Program-made: the position numbers and the translations under genes | Notes under the pieces: generated by a model | Databases searched by the model: none | The model's input: only the letters and a program-made list of their open reading frames with translations | What the model was told of the DNA's origin: nothing | Source: Diospyros lotus | Taxonomy: Eukaryota > Streptophyta > Magnoliopsida > Ericales > Ebenaceae | Direction: 5' to 3' | Assembly (NCBI RefSeq): GCF_014633365.1 | Contig: NC_068338.1 | Location: 21,028,616 to 21,092,615 of the forward strand | DNA: 64,000 bases | Shown: positions 36,406-48,760 of the stretch, piece after piece | Layout of the letters: the number at the start of each line of letters is the position of its first letter | How positions within the stretch are numbered: position 1 is the stretch's first letter

Positions 36406-38997
36406 TGTGACACCCCGCTCCCACTTACGGGTGCCACTCTTGAACAATCACTTGAACTGCTCACATGCCCGGCCATTTGTGAAGGGCGGACTATGTTTCG
36501 ACACGAAACACCCTAGGTGGGAACTAGGATTCGTCCTTCCCTTCCCTCAATCCCATGATCAACTAGCAGACTTGAGTTTTAACTAAACCACACTTGGCAA
36601 ATAAATTTCCATTAAACTTGCCCAATCATCATGATTATTATTTTAATTCTTCTTCTTTCTAAGAATTCCACCGGGCTCCAAATATTTCAAAATTTCAAAC
36701 AACCAATTGGTTTTCCCAAAATTCAAGGAAAAATTCAAAATTTTCATTTTTCAAAAATTTGGCATTTATCTCCAAAAAGGCCCCAAAAATCCCTCTATTA
36801 TTTGAAAATTTCACCGGGGCCCATAATCAACCAAGAAATGCCCCAAAATTCAAAAATTTCTAACCTTTTTTAAAAAATTGGCTGGCGGGGCCTACTGGCA
36901 CGGCCGAGGCCCTATGGTGTGCTGGCCGTGCATGCCGCGTGTGGCCGTGCATCCCTGAGCACCTGTTGCCCACCGTGGCCCCCTTCGGGCCATCTGGTGG
37001 CCCCAGCTGCTGATGCTGCTGTGTTCTTCACTCTTTTACCCCTTTCTTTTTTCTCTCTTGGGCTTCCTAGCCCAAAATTTCCAGAATTTCAATACCCACT
37101 TTTAACAAGCCAAAAAGCTTCATTCCATAAAAAAAAAAAAAAAAAATACTCATTTTCTTCTTTCACAAAGCTTACACAACAAAGGAAAAATATTACTTCT
37201 TACACTCACTCATGGTGCTTATTACAACATAAATCAATATAACCAAAAATAGGCTTCCATAAGCCATACAATGGTCTTGGATCTTCATTCTCATGTTGTC
37301 CCATGCTATTCCATCTTTGCCTTGACTTTCCCCATGCCTTGACAACCTATATGTGAGGGTAAAAATCTCATGAGCTATTAAGCTCAGTAAGGGTGCTATG
37401 ACAATAAGCATGAACATGAATATAAAATGTGATGCCAATGCATGTAATGCAACAAAGTTAGGACTTCCACATCCTCACAACCACGTTGGATTTGAGGCTT
37501 TAACCTACCCTACCCCACACAACCTCATGGCCATAGGTCCTTAAATAGAAACAACATGCCAATGCACACATAAAAGTCATAAACCATACTTACAACCTTG
37601 CTAGCCACCATCCCATGGGGTTATCCTTTATTTCTTTTCTTTTAAGAGCTTCACCAACTTTGCTTTCAAGACTTTTTCATGCTTCCAATCCCTTAAAAAT
37701 AAAGCTTTTGATCATTAATTACTCTCTTGAAAACTAGAAAATAAAGAAGTAAGAAGACTCTTCTTTCTTTTCTTCTTCCCATTACATAACATAAATCAAT
37801 ACAAAAGAAAGCTTACCTTTTTTTATTCTTTTCTTCTTCCTCTCTTTCTTTCTTCATTTCTTTTCTCTTCTACAAGATGGGAAACTTCTTCAATTTCTCT
37901 CACCAAACTTTGCTAAAAGGATTAGGGTTTCCATATACTAGCTCATTTATACTAGCACCCAATCCTTCAAGAATAAATCCTAGCCACTGGATTTATTTGG
38001 TGAGAATAAATCCCAACCACAAAAATAGCTTAATCCACATGCCACTTAATCTTGTGAAATATCCACCATTGGATTATATCTCATCCATTAGATTTCATTC
38101 ATTTTCCAAGAGAAGATATCGACCATTGGAACAAGCACAATCCAAGTGCTTTGCTAGGATTTAATCCTAGCCTTCCATCTTCTTAACCCATGATCTCCAC
38201 CATCCAAAATTAATTTAAAAAGATTTCTTAAATGAGTAGGCAATCCATGCCAACTTGAAGGATTTTATCTCATCCCTTATATTACTTCCGATTTTCAAGA
38301 ATAATCCTCCACCCTTGGATCATCTTGAATTTCCATTTCCTTTCTCATTTAATTAAATCTCCATATTTTTCAAGGCATTAATGGTGACTAATTACCATTT
38401 TCTTTTGAATTTTCTTTAATTCGCCATAATCATGCCTCTCATTAAATGCTTACAAGACCAATTTCTCTTTTCTTTTGGAATTATTTAATTCCACCTTTCT
38501 CTTGGAGGAGAACTTGCCAAGTGTCATATTTATACTCAAGCTTTTGCCACGAAGCTTCCATCACAACCATTCATGTGGCATCACCATATTAATTCATCAA
38601 TTTATGAAAAATTAATTATTTTCTCTCATAATTGAATATTCTCTATTTTCTCTATTTTTCATAATTTAATTCCTTTATGGAATTTCACTCCAAATTACTA
38701 AAATGCCCTTTGTGAATTATTAATCCCATTTATCTCCACGTAAATACAAAAATGGAAAATTAATTCACTTCCATACTTAATTTCACCTCAGAATTATTTT
38801 CAATTTACCAAATTACCCTTTAAGAATTATTTTCAATTTACCAAATTACTCTTTATTGGACTTCATTATCCAAATTACCAAATACCTCTCTCATAGGACA
38901 CCATTATTCTCAAGGATCCATCCCTTTTCAAGGGCATTTTTGAAAGTTTCTCACTTCATTTCTCATTCTCTTAACATCAGCAACACAGGGTGTTACA
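36406..38997 (-). repeat. 3' LTR of the gypsy element
   Basis: It starts TGTGACACCCCGC and ends CAGGGTGTTACA (2592 bp). It is collinear with 44350-46980, including the A-run near 37130, ATTGGACTTCATTATCC-type segments and the minus-strand TATA (complement of TTTATACTAG near 37947). Confidence 0.9.
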
Positions 38998-39014
38998 TTG
39001 CACCCCCTTAAAAG
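38998..39014 (-). other. Polypurine tract of the gypsy element
   Basis: On the minus strand CTTTTAAGGGGGTGCAA sits directly before the LTR start TGTAACACCC. Confidence 0.7.
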
Positions 39015-42000
39015 AATTTCGTCCCCGAAATTCACTTTACCTTACTCTTTTGCTCAAAATAATCACATTCTCGGGCTATTTACCAAATTCCCATGCTCGA
39101 GAACCTCATAGCCTAACCATTTCTCACCTTTACCTCGGGCTACTCCCACCTCAAGGCTTCACTTAGGCTTTTGGTCCTCTGACTCTCGAGGACATTCATC
39201 AACCGAATCCCGCTTTGGCCTCCCGCCAAACCGCACCACTGGTCGCTGGTCATGCTTACTGCAACGATGTTCATCTCTTGATGGATTTTCTCTGCCTCAA
39301 AGCATCGCTTTGCAGTCCACTTTCCATTTTTCTATCAACCGAAACCGACACTCGCTAACATTGCATCACTGATCAATTTACCATGATTTTACACCGATCA
39401 CACAAGACAACGTTTCCCACTGCCAATCACACATGGCCACGATTTTTACGCTGGTCCAACCAGCAACGTCTTAACACTAATCGTCCGCAGTAATGTCACT
39501 TCTAGTACCCACAAGACACTTTGAAACCCATTCCACAATGGCATGCCGTCATTATTCACATGCATGCATAGCTTGAGTCGATCCTCATGGAAACTTCTCA
39601 TTACTGATCAACTAACCATAAGCACCCAAAGATACTTAATCCTTTCTTACTAGCTGATACTACTTGCTAGTAGGGGTCTCATATCCATACTAAGGAACTT
39701 TTCACTGAGTAACCCTTTTTAATTCTTCACCCAATTTTAGCTTCCACAATCATGTCCCATGTTAGGCCTTACCTTAGCTGTCAAACCTTACCATGAGTCA
39801 GGGATCCTACCATTGCGCTTAAGGGCGTGGAACCATTAATCGGCCCTCATCATCACCCACAGTGTGTGGCACAAGTGATCGACTCTTTACCATCTGCATA
39901 ATTACTTATTGCATTGCACCTGTAGGATGACTCGTGCCTTTGGTCCCGTACCATAACAACCTAACATGGTTACATCCCCACCCTTGTAGCAATCTTCTAG
40001 CCAAATTCACTCGCCTAGCTTCAATTTCATTGGGACTTTTCAAATTCCATCATTTCTCGACAGAGCCTCTTACTCTAGAGGCACGAAACTTTTTGGCCAT
40101 CTTAATCAGGTTCATTCTCAATCCGCAATGGACACCTGACTTAAACCATGCATAATAGTTCCCCTTATCCCTCTCGACAAGGACAATACCATGATAACAA
40201 CGAATTTCCTTCCACGATCATTGCATCTCAACTCTCACAAGTCAACTTAACCCACACAACTTTAATCTTGGATTAGCTTTTCTCTATCACCTTTCCATTT
40301 CTCTGATGGCTTACTAATCCCTTGTAAAACTCCAATTTCTCCCGGATCCTTCTTATACCTTTTGCTTCAATCAGCTCACATTACTCGGTGAGCGACCACA
40401 TTGGCTCAAAAGCCACAACAGCTCCACTAGCTGATTTCCATTCACAACCATTAACCTTTGGCCATGAGATTAATTTTCCATCAATTGGCCCTACACCAGG
40501 GCATGCCCCTAACTGTATCAATCACAACCATCAGGTGATCTTATCACCTAAACACCATTCCTAGGAACCAATCTTGTCTCATAAGCTCTTCCTTCGAGCT
40601 CTCATCACCCGATGGCGACATCTCCAATTCGCCTTCAACTTTCATCTAACCAACTCGATTAGCTCTAGCCGAATCCCTCGGCTCACAACCAACACAACCT
40701 TCCTCCTGGCACTACACTTGCAATCATCAACTATCACTTCAATTTAAACTCCACCCACTGGAAATTATCCCCGCCACTCTTGTGGAACTCACACTTCCAC
40801 TCAATACTGTAGGACTCACCTTCCTACTTACACACTTGGCATCACGCTGGCTTTCCTCGGGTGATCCATCCTGCTAGAGTTGTAATGCATTAAGAAGTTC
40901 ATCTAGTGTTGTTGCCCATTTTTCTTGGCAAAACATCTCAAATTCTACCCCGGCCACATTTCAACACTACCATCTATAACCCTCATTTTGGAGTAACACT
41001 CCTTGAAGCGGCACAATTCTGCCCCGACTAACCATCTTCTATAACCTTGGATCTCTTTCTCAAAATCTGTCTGGTCTAGCCACTAGGACTCGCTGGACCT
41101 TTATATCAAGGCTTTACATCACAGCCCTCGAGCCTCACGTTCCCATAATTGCCATTAGGTGCTACCACCTATCAACTGATCATGTGTCATCAACTGAAAA
41201 CTCATCTAGTGCTACATGAGGATACTTCCTCATTTTCACATCGACACATTCAAAAGTAACACTAGATTGTGCCATTGCGAGCCTTCACAGATTCCGAACC
41301 ATGCCTTAGCCACGTGTTCAGCCTACCATAACTTACATCACAGGATTAGAGATCCCCTTACTTGAAACTTTCGCACGCTTCAGTATTCCCATCTCATGGT
41401 TGGCTTCCATCTCGTAAGTTTCATCCTCCACAGCACTTACTTAACATTCTGGAGCCATTTACTAACTCCACCAATCAACCCATCTTCCCGCATTACCGTA
41501 AGGTCACACTGGGTCCATCATCCCAATTTACCAAATCAATTTCGATCAAGCTTAACCACAACTGCGTTAGCTCATTTAGCAAGGAGTATCGCCACATATC
41601 TTGTTATCACACCGCAAGATATCACCCAATCAATCCACAAACCTTTTAACTGCCATGACAAACTAAAGGCACTACCATGATACTTCAACCCTCACGAAAA
41701 TTTAAGTCTAGCTCAAACATAACCTAAAACACACCCCAGGTCTTCGGTGTCTAATCATCTCCACCACAGACGGGTTACTCCACATAGAGAGTTGTTGTCC
41801 CTCTTGTGAACTAACCGTCTGTATCCAGTGGCCCCTAGCATTAGATTCGTCACTGGTAGGCATTAACCATAGCTTTATTCCCATGTTAGACCCGTTTCTT
41901 TTCCATGGGTTTCTTTCTTAAAAATCTCGAGACACTATAACACCTGAACATTCACCAAACCGTTTCGTCACCACTTTACCAAACTAAAGGGCTTAACCCT

Positions 42001-44335
42001 TCCCCCCCACTTGGGTGTAACGCCCCGACAGTTCTCATTACCCGTAGCTGAGTTGTGGGATTGACCATAGTTTTCGTCACCCCTATCGTGCATCTCACAG
42101 ATCTTTAGCCCTTGACCATCTACATAATCACTGTGTTGCCTTGTGCTTTAGGTGAGTCAACACCTAGTCATCATTATCGTGTTGCCCATTTACACTGGCA
42201 CAACAACAGTTCCCAACAGCATGGCTCAGGTCTATCACTTATTTGCTTCCCACCCGTAATATGACTCTAGGCCCTCCGGTCCCACCTCTGATATCGAACC
42301 TGGTGTGGCTACCCCACCACATTCACAGCCATTATCCCCACCAAGCTTCCTACTCGACTACTAATCCATCGGAACATTACCGTATTCCGCGATTCCTCCA
42401 TAGGACTACTCTAGCTGTTTTATCCCTTGTAGGAGGCTATCGGTCTCACCTGACCAAATTTCCTAAGGTGCTACTCCAGATCTTCGGCATCTAATCGTCA
42501 CATGCAGTTCACTAAGTTGCTCTGGCTCGTGAGCCACCTGTCCTCGTCGCGAGCCAACTCATTAGTCCTCTGTCACATGGTCTATAGCATCAGATCAGTT
42601 ACTGCGAGCCTTGCACTCGTAGCATTATGTTACTATAAAGCCTCTGCGAGCTACGATGGCTCCACCACCCTCGACCAACAATAACCTCAAGCTCACAGCA
42701 TAAGCTTCGTTCCTCAAGACTCAACATCTCTTATAACCTAAGAGAATCTCAAACCACTCGGCCTCTTGAGGCCTCTTAATCTTACCCCACAAGATCATAC
42801 CTCACAGCTTCCAACCAACATTTGAAAGTTCCAACTTTCCATAACAATGGATCTAGGTCCATCGTGATTCACTTCGCCACCCAACTCATCCCAGAGCTTG
42901 ACTATCAATGATCTCTCAATCCGCTCAAGCTCCAACACCCATAACCTAGAGCACCTACCCTTACCTTCCAGGTAAATCGAGACCTCTCGTCTCTCCTTGC
43001 ACACCTATGAATGCATTCAGTCACTATGCCCAGCTTGATCTTCCAACACGCCTCACTCGGGCTTCCATGACTTGAAATTACAAACCCGAGGCCTCTACAT
43101 CACTCACCACGCCCCTGCCTACTCGGCATCTAAAGTTGGAATTTTCGATGCACACATAGCCCATGGATGTCCTGTTGCCACAACTCATTGCCCTCAGCCC
43201 ACATATCCGTTCATACCTCTCATTGGGTGACCTCCTCGTCTCCCCAACAAGGATCTCCTGACCTTAGGCGTCCCACCTGACCCTAAGCGTCACCATGAGA
43301 ATTTAATTGGCCCCTCATCCATGAATCACATGAACGGTCACTTGGCCCTTCATAGCCAGGACTTCTAATCAGATGGCTCTGACACGCATACCCAACTCCT
43401 TTATCCCCAATCTAGATTCCCTTGCATTCCAGCTCAACCCACTAGGGATTTTCCGTCTCATTATCAAGCTCGCTAGGGTCTATTTGCCACCCAACTATCC
43501 TTCCTTAGGATAGATCTGGTTTCATCATGAAACCAACTAAGGTCTACCCATACCCTAGGCACATCCCTTTCGGGGTCGCCACTACAATACGATCACCTCA
43601 CACCATATACATTTATCATGCATACCTTACACCCAACTCCCCCCAGAGTCCTTCCGAAAGCTACTAACGCCATACCTACCCTGGCCATGACATTCATATG
43701 CTTCACATGTTCGCTCCACCTAGAGCCTCACTGCAAGCAACATTATCTTACTCCCTTCCTGGAGCTCGTCACACAACCCGTTGATGACTCCTTTCCACGT
43801 GCTTTGAGCTAATTTTCACCTTAGCTCACTCTTTCTCAAGCACACAACCCTCATCGCACCATCTCTAAGGGAACAACCCCATTCCCTCATACGTGCTTGA
43901 CCATTTCCCCAACATAGGGATGCTCCACTAATCTCTCCCATATTAGATATACCTCAGGCTCTCCTTGCCCCTTCATGACTCTGCATCGTGTCTCCACACA
44001 AAACCTCAACACTTCAATCACAAGGAATTCTCATCCTTAAAACGCTTCATGCTCCCTAAATTCCCACATTTGGGTTCTCGACACCAACACCCATACTTGG
44101 GCCTTTGATTCTTCTTTGCTCGACTCGTATACCTCTTATGGAATATTATCGCAACCCATGATATTTTCCTATTCCTATAACAGGAATATCCGAGCACATT
44201 ATTCACATTGCCATAGACCTTAATGCCCCGGCCCAACTCCTAAGGTCCCCTGACATGTGGTCCTACTTCCAAGGTCTTCAGGTCAACCTTCTTCCACTTT
44301 ATGCCAAGCATCCTCCACTAGGTCTTCTAACCACT

Positions 44336-44347
44336 GCTCTGATACCA
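44336..44347 (-). other. Primer-binding site (initiator tRNA-Met) of the gypsy element
   Basis: On the minus strand TGGTATCAGAGC lies two bases after the end of the LTR. It is an exact match to the common plant retrotransposon primer site and sets the element's orientation. Confidence 0.9.
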
Positions 44348-44349
44348 AC

Positions 44350-46980
44350 TATAACGCCCCGCTCCCATTTACGGGTGCCACTCGTGAACAATTACCTAAA
44401 CTGCTCACATGCCCGACCATTTGTGAAGGGTGGATTATGTTTTAACATAAAACGCCCTAAGTGGGAACTAGGTTTCTTCATTCCCTTCTCTCAATCCCAG
44501 GATCAATTAGCAGACTTGAGCTTTAACTAAACCACACTTGGCAAATAAATTTACATTAAGTTTGCCCAATCATCATGATTATTATTTTAATTCTTTTTTT
44601 TTCCCAAGAATTCCACCAGGCTTCAAATATTTCAAAATTCCAAACAACCCATTGGTTTTCCCAAAATTCAAGGAAAAATTCAAATTTTTCATTTTCCAAA
44701 AATTCAGCATTTATCTCCAAAAAGGCCCAAAAAATTCCTTAATTTTTGAAAATTCCTCCGAGGCCCATAATCAACCAAGAAATGCCCCAAAATTCCAAAA
44801 TTTCCAATTTTTTAAAAAAATTGGCCAGTAGGGCCTGTTGGTGCGCCCGTGCCCTGCGGTGCGCTAGTCGCGACATGCGCGCGCCTGCCACGATCCCGTC
44901 CAAGCGCCCATCTGTGCGCCCCACGCGTCCTTGCGTGCCCGCACTCCTGCCACCCCCCGTGGCCCCCTATGGGCCATCTGGTGGCCTCGGCTTCTACTAT
45001 TGCTACCTTCTTCACTCTTTTACCCCCCCTTTTTTTTTTCTCTTAGGCTTCTTAGCCCAAAATTTTCAGAATTTCAATACCCACTTTTAACAAGCCAAAA
45101 AACTTCATTCCATAAAAAAAAAAAAAAATACTAATTTTCTTCTTCCATAAAGCTTACACAACAAAGGAAAAATATTACTTCTTACACCCACTCATGGTGC
45201 TTATTACAACATAAATCAATACAACCAAAAATAGGCTTCCATAAGCCATACAATGGTCCTGGATTTTCATTCTCATGCTATCCCATGTTATTCCATCTTT
45301 GCTTTGACTTTCCCCATGCCTTGACAACCTATATGTGAGGGTAAAAACATCATGAGCTATTAAGCTTAGTAACAGTGCAATGACAATAAGCATGAACATG
45401 AATATAAAATGTGATGCCAATGCATGCAATGCAACAAAGTTAGGGCTTCCACATCTTCACAACCACCTTGGTTTGAGGCTTCATGGGCATAGGTCCTTGA
45501 ACACAAACAACATGCCAATGCACACATAAAAATTCATGAACCATACTTACAACCTTGCTAGCCACCTTCCCATGAGGCTACCCCTTACCTCTTTTCTTTT
45601 AAGAGCTTCACCAACTTTGCTTTCAAGACTTTTTCATGCTTCCAATCCCTTAAAAATAAAGCTTTTGATCATTAATCACTCTCTTGAAGACTAAAAAATA
45701 AACTAGTAAGAAGACTCTTCTTTCTTTTCTTCTTCCCATCACATAGCATAAATGAATACAAAAGAAAGCTTACCTCTTTTAATTCTTTTCTTGATTCTTT
45801 TCTTCTTTCTCTCTTTCTTTCTTCCTTCTTTTCTCTCTACAAGATGGGAGACTTCTTCAATTTCTTTCACTAAACTTTGCCAAAAGGATTAGGGTTTCCA
45901 TATACTAGCTCATTTATACTAGCACCCAATCCTTCAAAAATAAATCCTAGCCATTGGATTTATTTGGTGACAATAAATGTCAACCACAAAAATAGTTTAA
46001 TCCATGCCACTTAATCTTGTGAAATATCCACCATTGGATTATATCTCACTCTACAAGGTTAAATTTCAACCATCCAAAGAAAGCACAATCCATGTGCTCT
46101 AACCTTCTTTAATCTCATCTATTAAATTTCATTAACTTTCCAAGAGAAGATCTCAACCATTATTTTGCTAGGATTTAATCCTAGCCTTCCATCTTCTTAG
46201 CCCATGATCTCCACCATCCAAAATCAATTTAAAAAGATTTCTTAAATGAGTTGGCAATCCATGCCAACTTGAAGGATTTTATCTCATCCCTTAGATCACT
46301 TCCCATTTTCAAGAATAATCCTCCACCCATGAATCATCTTGAATTTCCATTTCCTTTCTCATTTAATTAAATCCCCATATTTTTCAATGCATTAATGGTG
46401 ACTAATTACCATTTTCTTTTGAATTTTCTTTAATTCACCATAATCATACCTCTCATTAAATGCTTACAAGAACAATTTCTCTTTTCTTTTGGAATTATTT
46501 AATTCCACCTTTCTCTGGGAGGAGAACTTGCCAACTGTCACATTTAGACACAAGCCTTTCCCTCGAAACTTCCATCACAACCATCTATGTGACATCACCA
46601 CATTAATTCACCAATTTAGGAAAAATCAATTATTTTCTCTCATAATTGAATATTCTCTATTTTTCCTATTTTTCATAATTTAATTCCTTTATGGAATTTC
46701 ACTCTAAATTACTAAAATGCCCTTTGTGAATTATTAATCTCATTTATCTCCACATAAATACAAAAATGAAAAATTAATTCACTTTCATACTTAATTCCAC
46801 CTAGGAATTATTTCTAATTTACCAAATTACCCTTTATTGGACTTCGCTATCCAAATTACCAAAATGCCCATCTCATAGGGCACCATTATTCTCAAGGATC
46901 CATCCCTTTCTCAAAAGCATTTTTAGAAGTTTCTTACTTCATTTCTCATTCTTTTAACACCAGCAACACGGGGTGTTACA
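44350..46980 (-). repeat. 5' LTR of the gypsy element
   Basis: 2631 bp, ending CGGGGTGTTACA. On the plus strand it starts TATAACGCCCCGC, with TG changed to TA compared with the solo copy at 23208. It is collinear with the other LTR, but has small indels, such as an additional stretch near 46050-46110. Confidence 0.9.
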
Positions 46981-47439
46981 TTCCTCCTCTTCATCAATTA
47001 GGGTTTTTTGGCTTCCACCTTGCGCCGTCGATTCTTCTCTATTGCTACCTTTAATCGTTGCTAGTCATCTCCCTTTTTCATCCTTCATCACCAGTGGTTC
47101 TAATTGCCAGCTTGCCATCTTTAATGGCTTTAATCATTGACCACCGGATTGGATACTAAAGTTTAAGTAGGCCCTTCTGCAAATGAAAAGCTAAAACTCA
47201 ACTCATCCAGCTCAAATAGCTTCCTTCGCCAAGGAGCTTCGATGGTTTGTAATTAATTAATTAATGTCCACAATTATCAGCAACTAGCACACACACATAT
47301 ATAGGTAGATAGATATAAAAAGCCCCAACTACTGATATGCTTCAATTCTTCCATTCAACAAGCAATCTTATTCTTCATATGAAATCTTGAGGATCAAGGG
47401 AAATGAAGGAAGGAAGCCATCCCATTCTAGCACACAAAG

Positions 47440-47978
47440 GCAATAACTCTACAAGAAGCTATAATTTCAAAGCCACCACGTCCATGCCACAAAGATGGCA
47501 AGCCAGCAGTCAGAGCCGCTGGTGATGAAAATGAAATAAGGAGGCAGTTGACGGTGATGAAAGGTAGAAACGAAGAAGAATCAACGATGGTGGGAACAAT
47601 GTAAGGTGGAAGCCAAAAAACCCTAAGTGATTGAAATGGGGAAAAAGATGTGTTTTGACCCATTAGGTGTTGGGTCGACCCACTGGATGAAATCTGGATT
47701 TGGTTTACCCGATCCAGGGTATTTCACCAAAATGACGTCGTTTTGCCTTATGGTTTGTAACAAGAGTCGAGCAAAACGATGTCGTTTTGCTGATTTATCC
47801 ATTATTGGACACATCAGTGCGCCTCTTCAGCTGCCACGTATGCTAGAACACATGCTTGGCCGATTGAGAATAAAATTAAAATCAAAGTTAAAGTTCGATG
47901 ACCAAATTAAAACAAAGTTCAAAACTGGATAAAATTATAATATGACCCTAAGTTTAGGGTAAACGAGTCGATTCGGCC
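47440..47978. repeat. Right terminal inverted repeat of the MULE (uninterrupted)
   Basis: Reverse complement of the rejoined left pieces. It contains GGGTCGACCCA, two AAAACGACRTCRTTTTG palindromic segments near 47730-47790 and TTAGGGTTTTTTGGCTTCC in inverse. A 78-codon minus frame (47427-47663) lies inside it and has no domain. Confidence 0.85.
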
Positions 47979-47987
47979 TATATAGAA
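47979..47987. repeat. 9-bp target-site duplication, right copy
   Basis: TATATAGAA, identical to 15249-15257. Block B of the host repeat resumes immediately after it. Confidence 0.85.
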
Positions 47988-48760
47988 AAGCCTTTAGGTT
48001 GTCCAGTGTGTTAGTCTAACATGCACAATGTTGGACTGCCCATTTGACAAATATTGGCTTCATTCGTCTTATTGAGAAATTTTTTTAATTAAAACTTCCC
48101 AAAAAAAGAGAGGTCCATAAGGAAGTGGGCTCACCACTTGACTCTAAAAAGAAAGATCCAACATTTAGGGCTAAAGAATTTTGGACTAATTATCTTAATT
48201 TCTCATGAAATTCCATATCAGTCACTCCAACCTTGTATACAAATATGTTTTTGACAACACTAATTATTGTTGTAAAGCTCAGTAATGGGCCTTACCTTTT
48301 CAAATATTTCTAAGCCGTCAAGACCCATCATAGGGCCCACCATTCAAACCTCTAGGATTCAAAATTGGAAAACAATATTCTTCACCCTCGATCCCCTTAT
48401 TTTGAATATAAAAACTCCCCTCTTCCTCACGATTCTCTCTATCTCAATCTTTATCTCGACTACTCTCTATATCTCAATCTCTACCCCTCTCTTAGACAAC
48501 CTCTCCCTATCTCTTTTCTCATTGTGCTATTCTTGCATCTCACATTGAGCCTTGAGTTGAGAATTTGCAGGTATGTGTTAGAATCTCTTAAAGGCTTTGA
48601 TTTTGGTTTTGTGTACTTCATTTTAATTCAGTCTCTTTCTATTTAAATTGGGGGTATTGTTAATTGGGGACAAGATTTATATTGTGTCTCAACCCTAATC
48701 TCTCAACTCAACTTTCCCATCAGTGTATCTTGATTTTATTAGTTCTCATAATTTTAGTTT
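47988..48760 (+). repeat. Block B of the dispersed repeat, second copy
   Basis: Collinear with 13744-14540, from AAGCCTTTAGGTTGTCC to TTAGTTCTCATAATT. It carries a TATA-like AATATAAAAACTCCCC near 48405 and a CT-rich leader. Small plus frames here follow the same repeat and are not genes. Confidence 0.8.

Larger units (their letters stand above)
38998..44349 (-). other. Internal region of the gypsy element, no intact ORF
   Basis: C-rich on the plus strand and G-rich on the sense strand. The small plus-strand frames (such as 39934-40155 and 41362-41680) are antisense to the element and carry no domain. Minus frames stop within 75 codons. The only recognised signals are the polypurine tract at the left end and the primer site at the right end. 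Confidence 0.6.
36406..46980 (-). mobile_element. Complete Ty3-gypsy-type LTR retrotransposon without an intact polyprotein
   Basis: Two LTRs (36406-38997 and 44350-46980) flank a 5352-bp internal region. TTCCT duplicates at 36401-36405 and 46981-46985 frame it, and the MULE repeat resumes across. The primer site and polypurine tract both read on the minus strand. Next to the polypurine tract the minus strand reads GAATTTCGGGGACGAAATTC, the usual 3' end of gypsy coding regions. Yet no frame in the internal region exceeds about 100 codons and I recognise no gag, reverse transcriptase or integrase motif. It is either badly decayed or a large non-autonomous derivative. Confidence 0.9.
15258..47978. 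mobile_element. Mutator-like (long-TIR) element split by three nested insertions
   Basis: The left end GGTCGAATCAACTCGTTTA and the inverted right end GGCCGAATCGACTCGTTTA match, and both are bounded by TATATAGAA. Removing inserted elements and one copy of each duplication leaves left-repeat pieces 15258-15358, 21249-21305, 36239-36405 and 46986 to about 47150. Joined, these align end to end with the reverse complement of about 47440-47978, including GGGTCGACCCA and AGGGTTTTTTGGCTTCCACC. The rebuilt element is about 1.3 kb with terminal inverted repeats of about 400-500 bp and roughly 280 bp of unrelated centre. It has no transposase, so it is a non-autonomous MULE. Everything from 15359 to 46980 apart from those pieces arrived later. 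Confidence 0.85.

Noticed and set aside
48285..48646. Two overlapping frames of about 90 codons
   Set aside because: They belong to block B of a dispersed repeat; the copy at 14.1 kb has the same sequence with broken frames.
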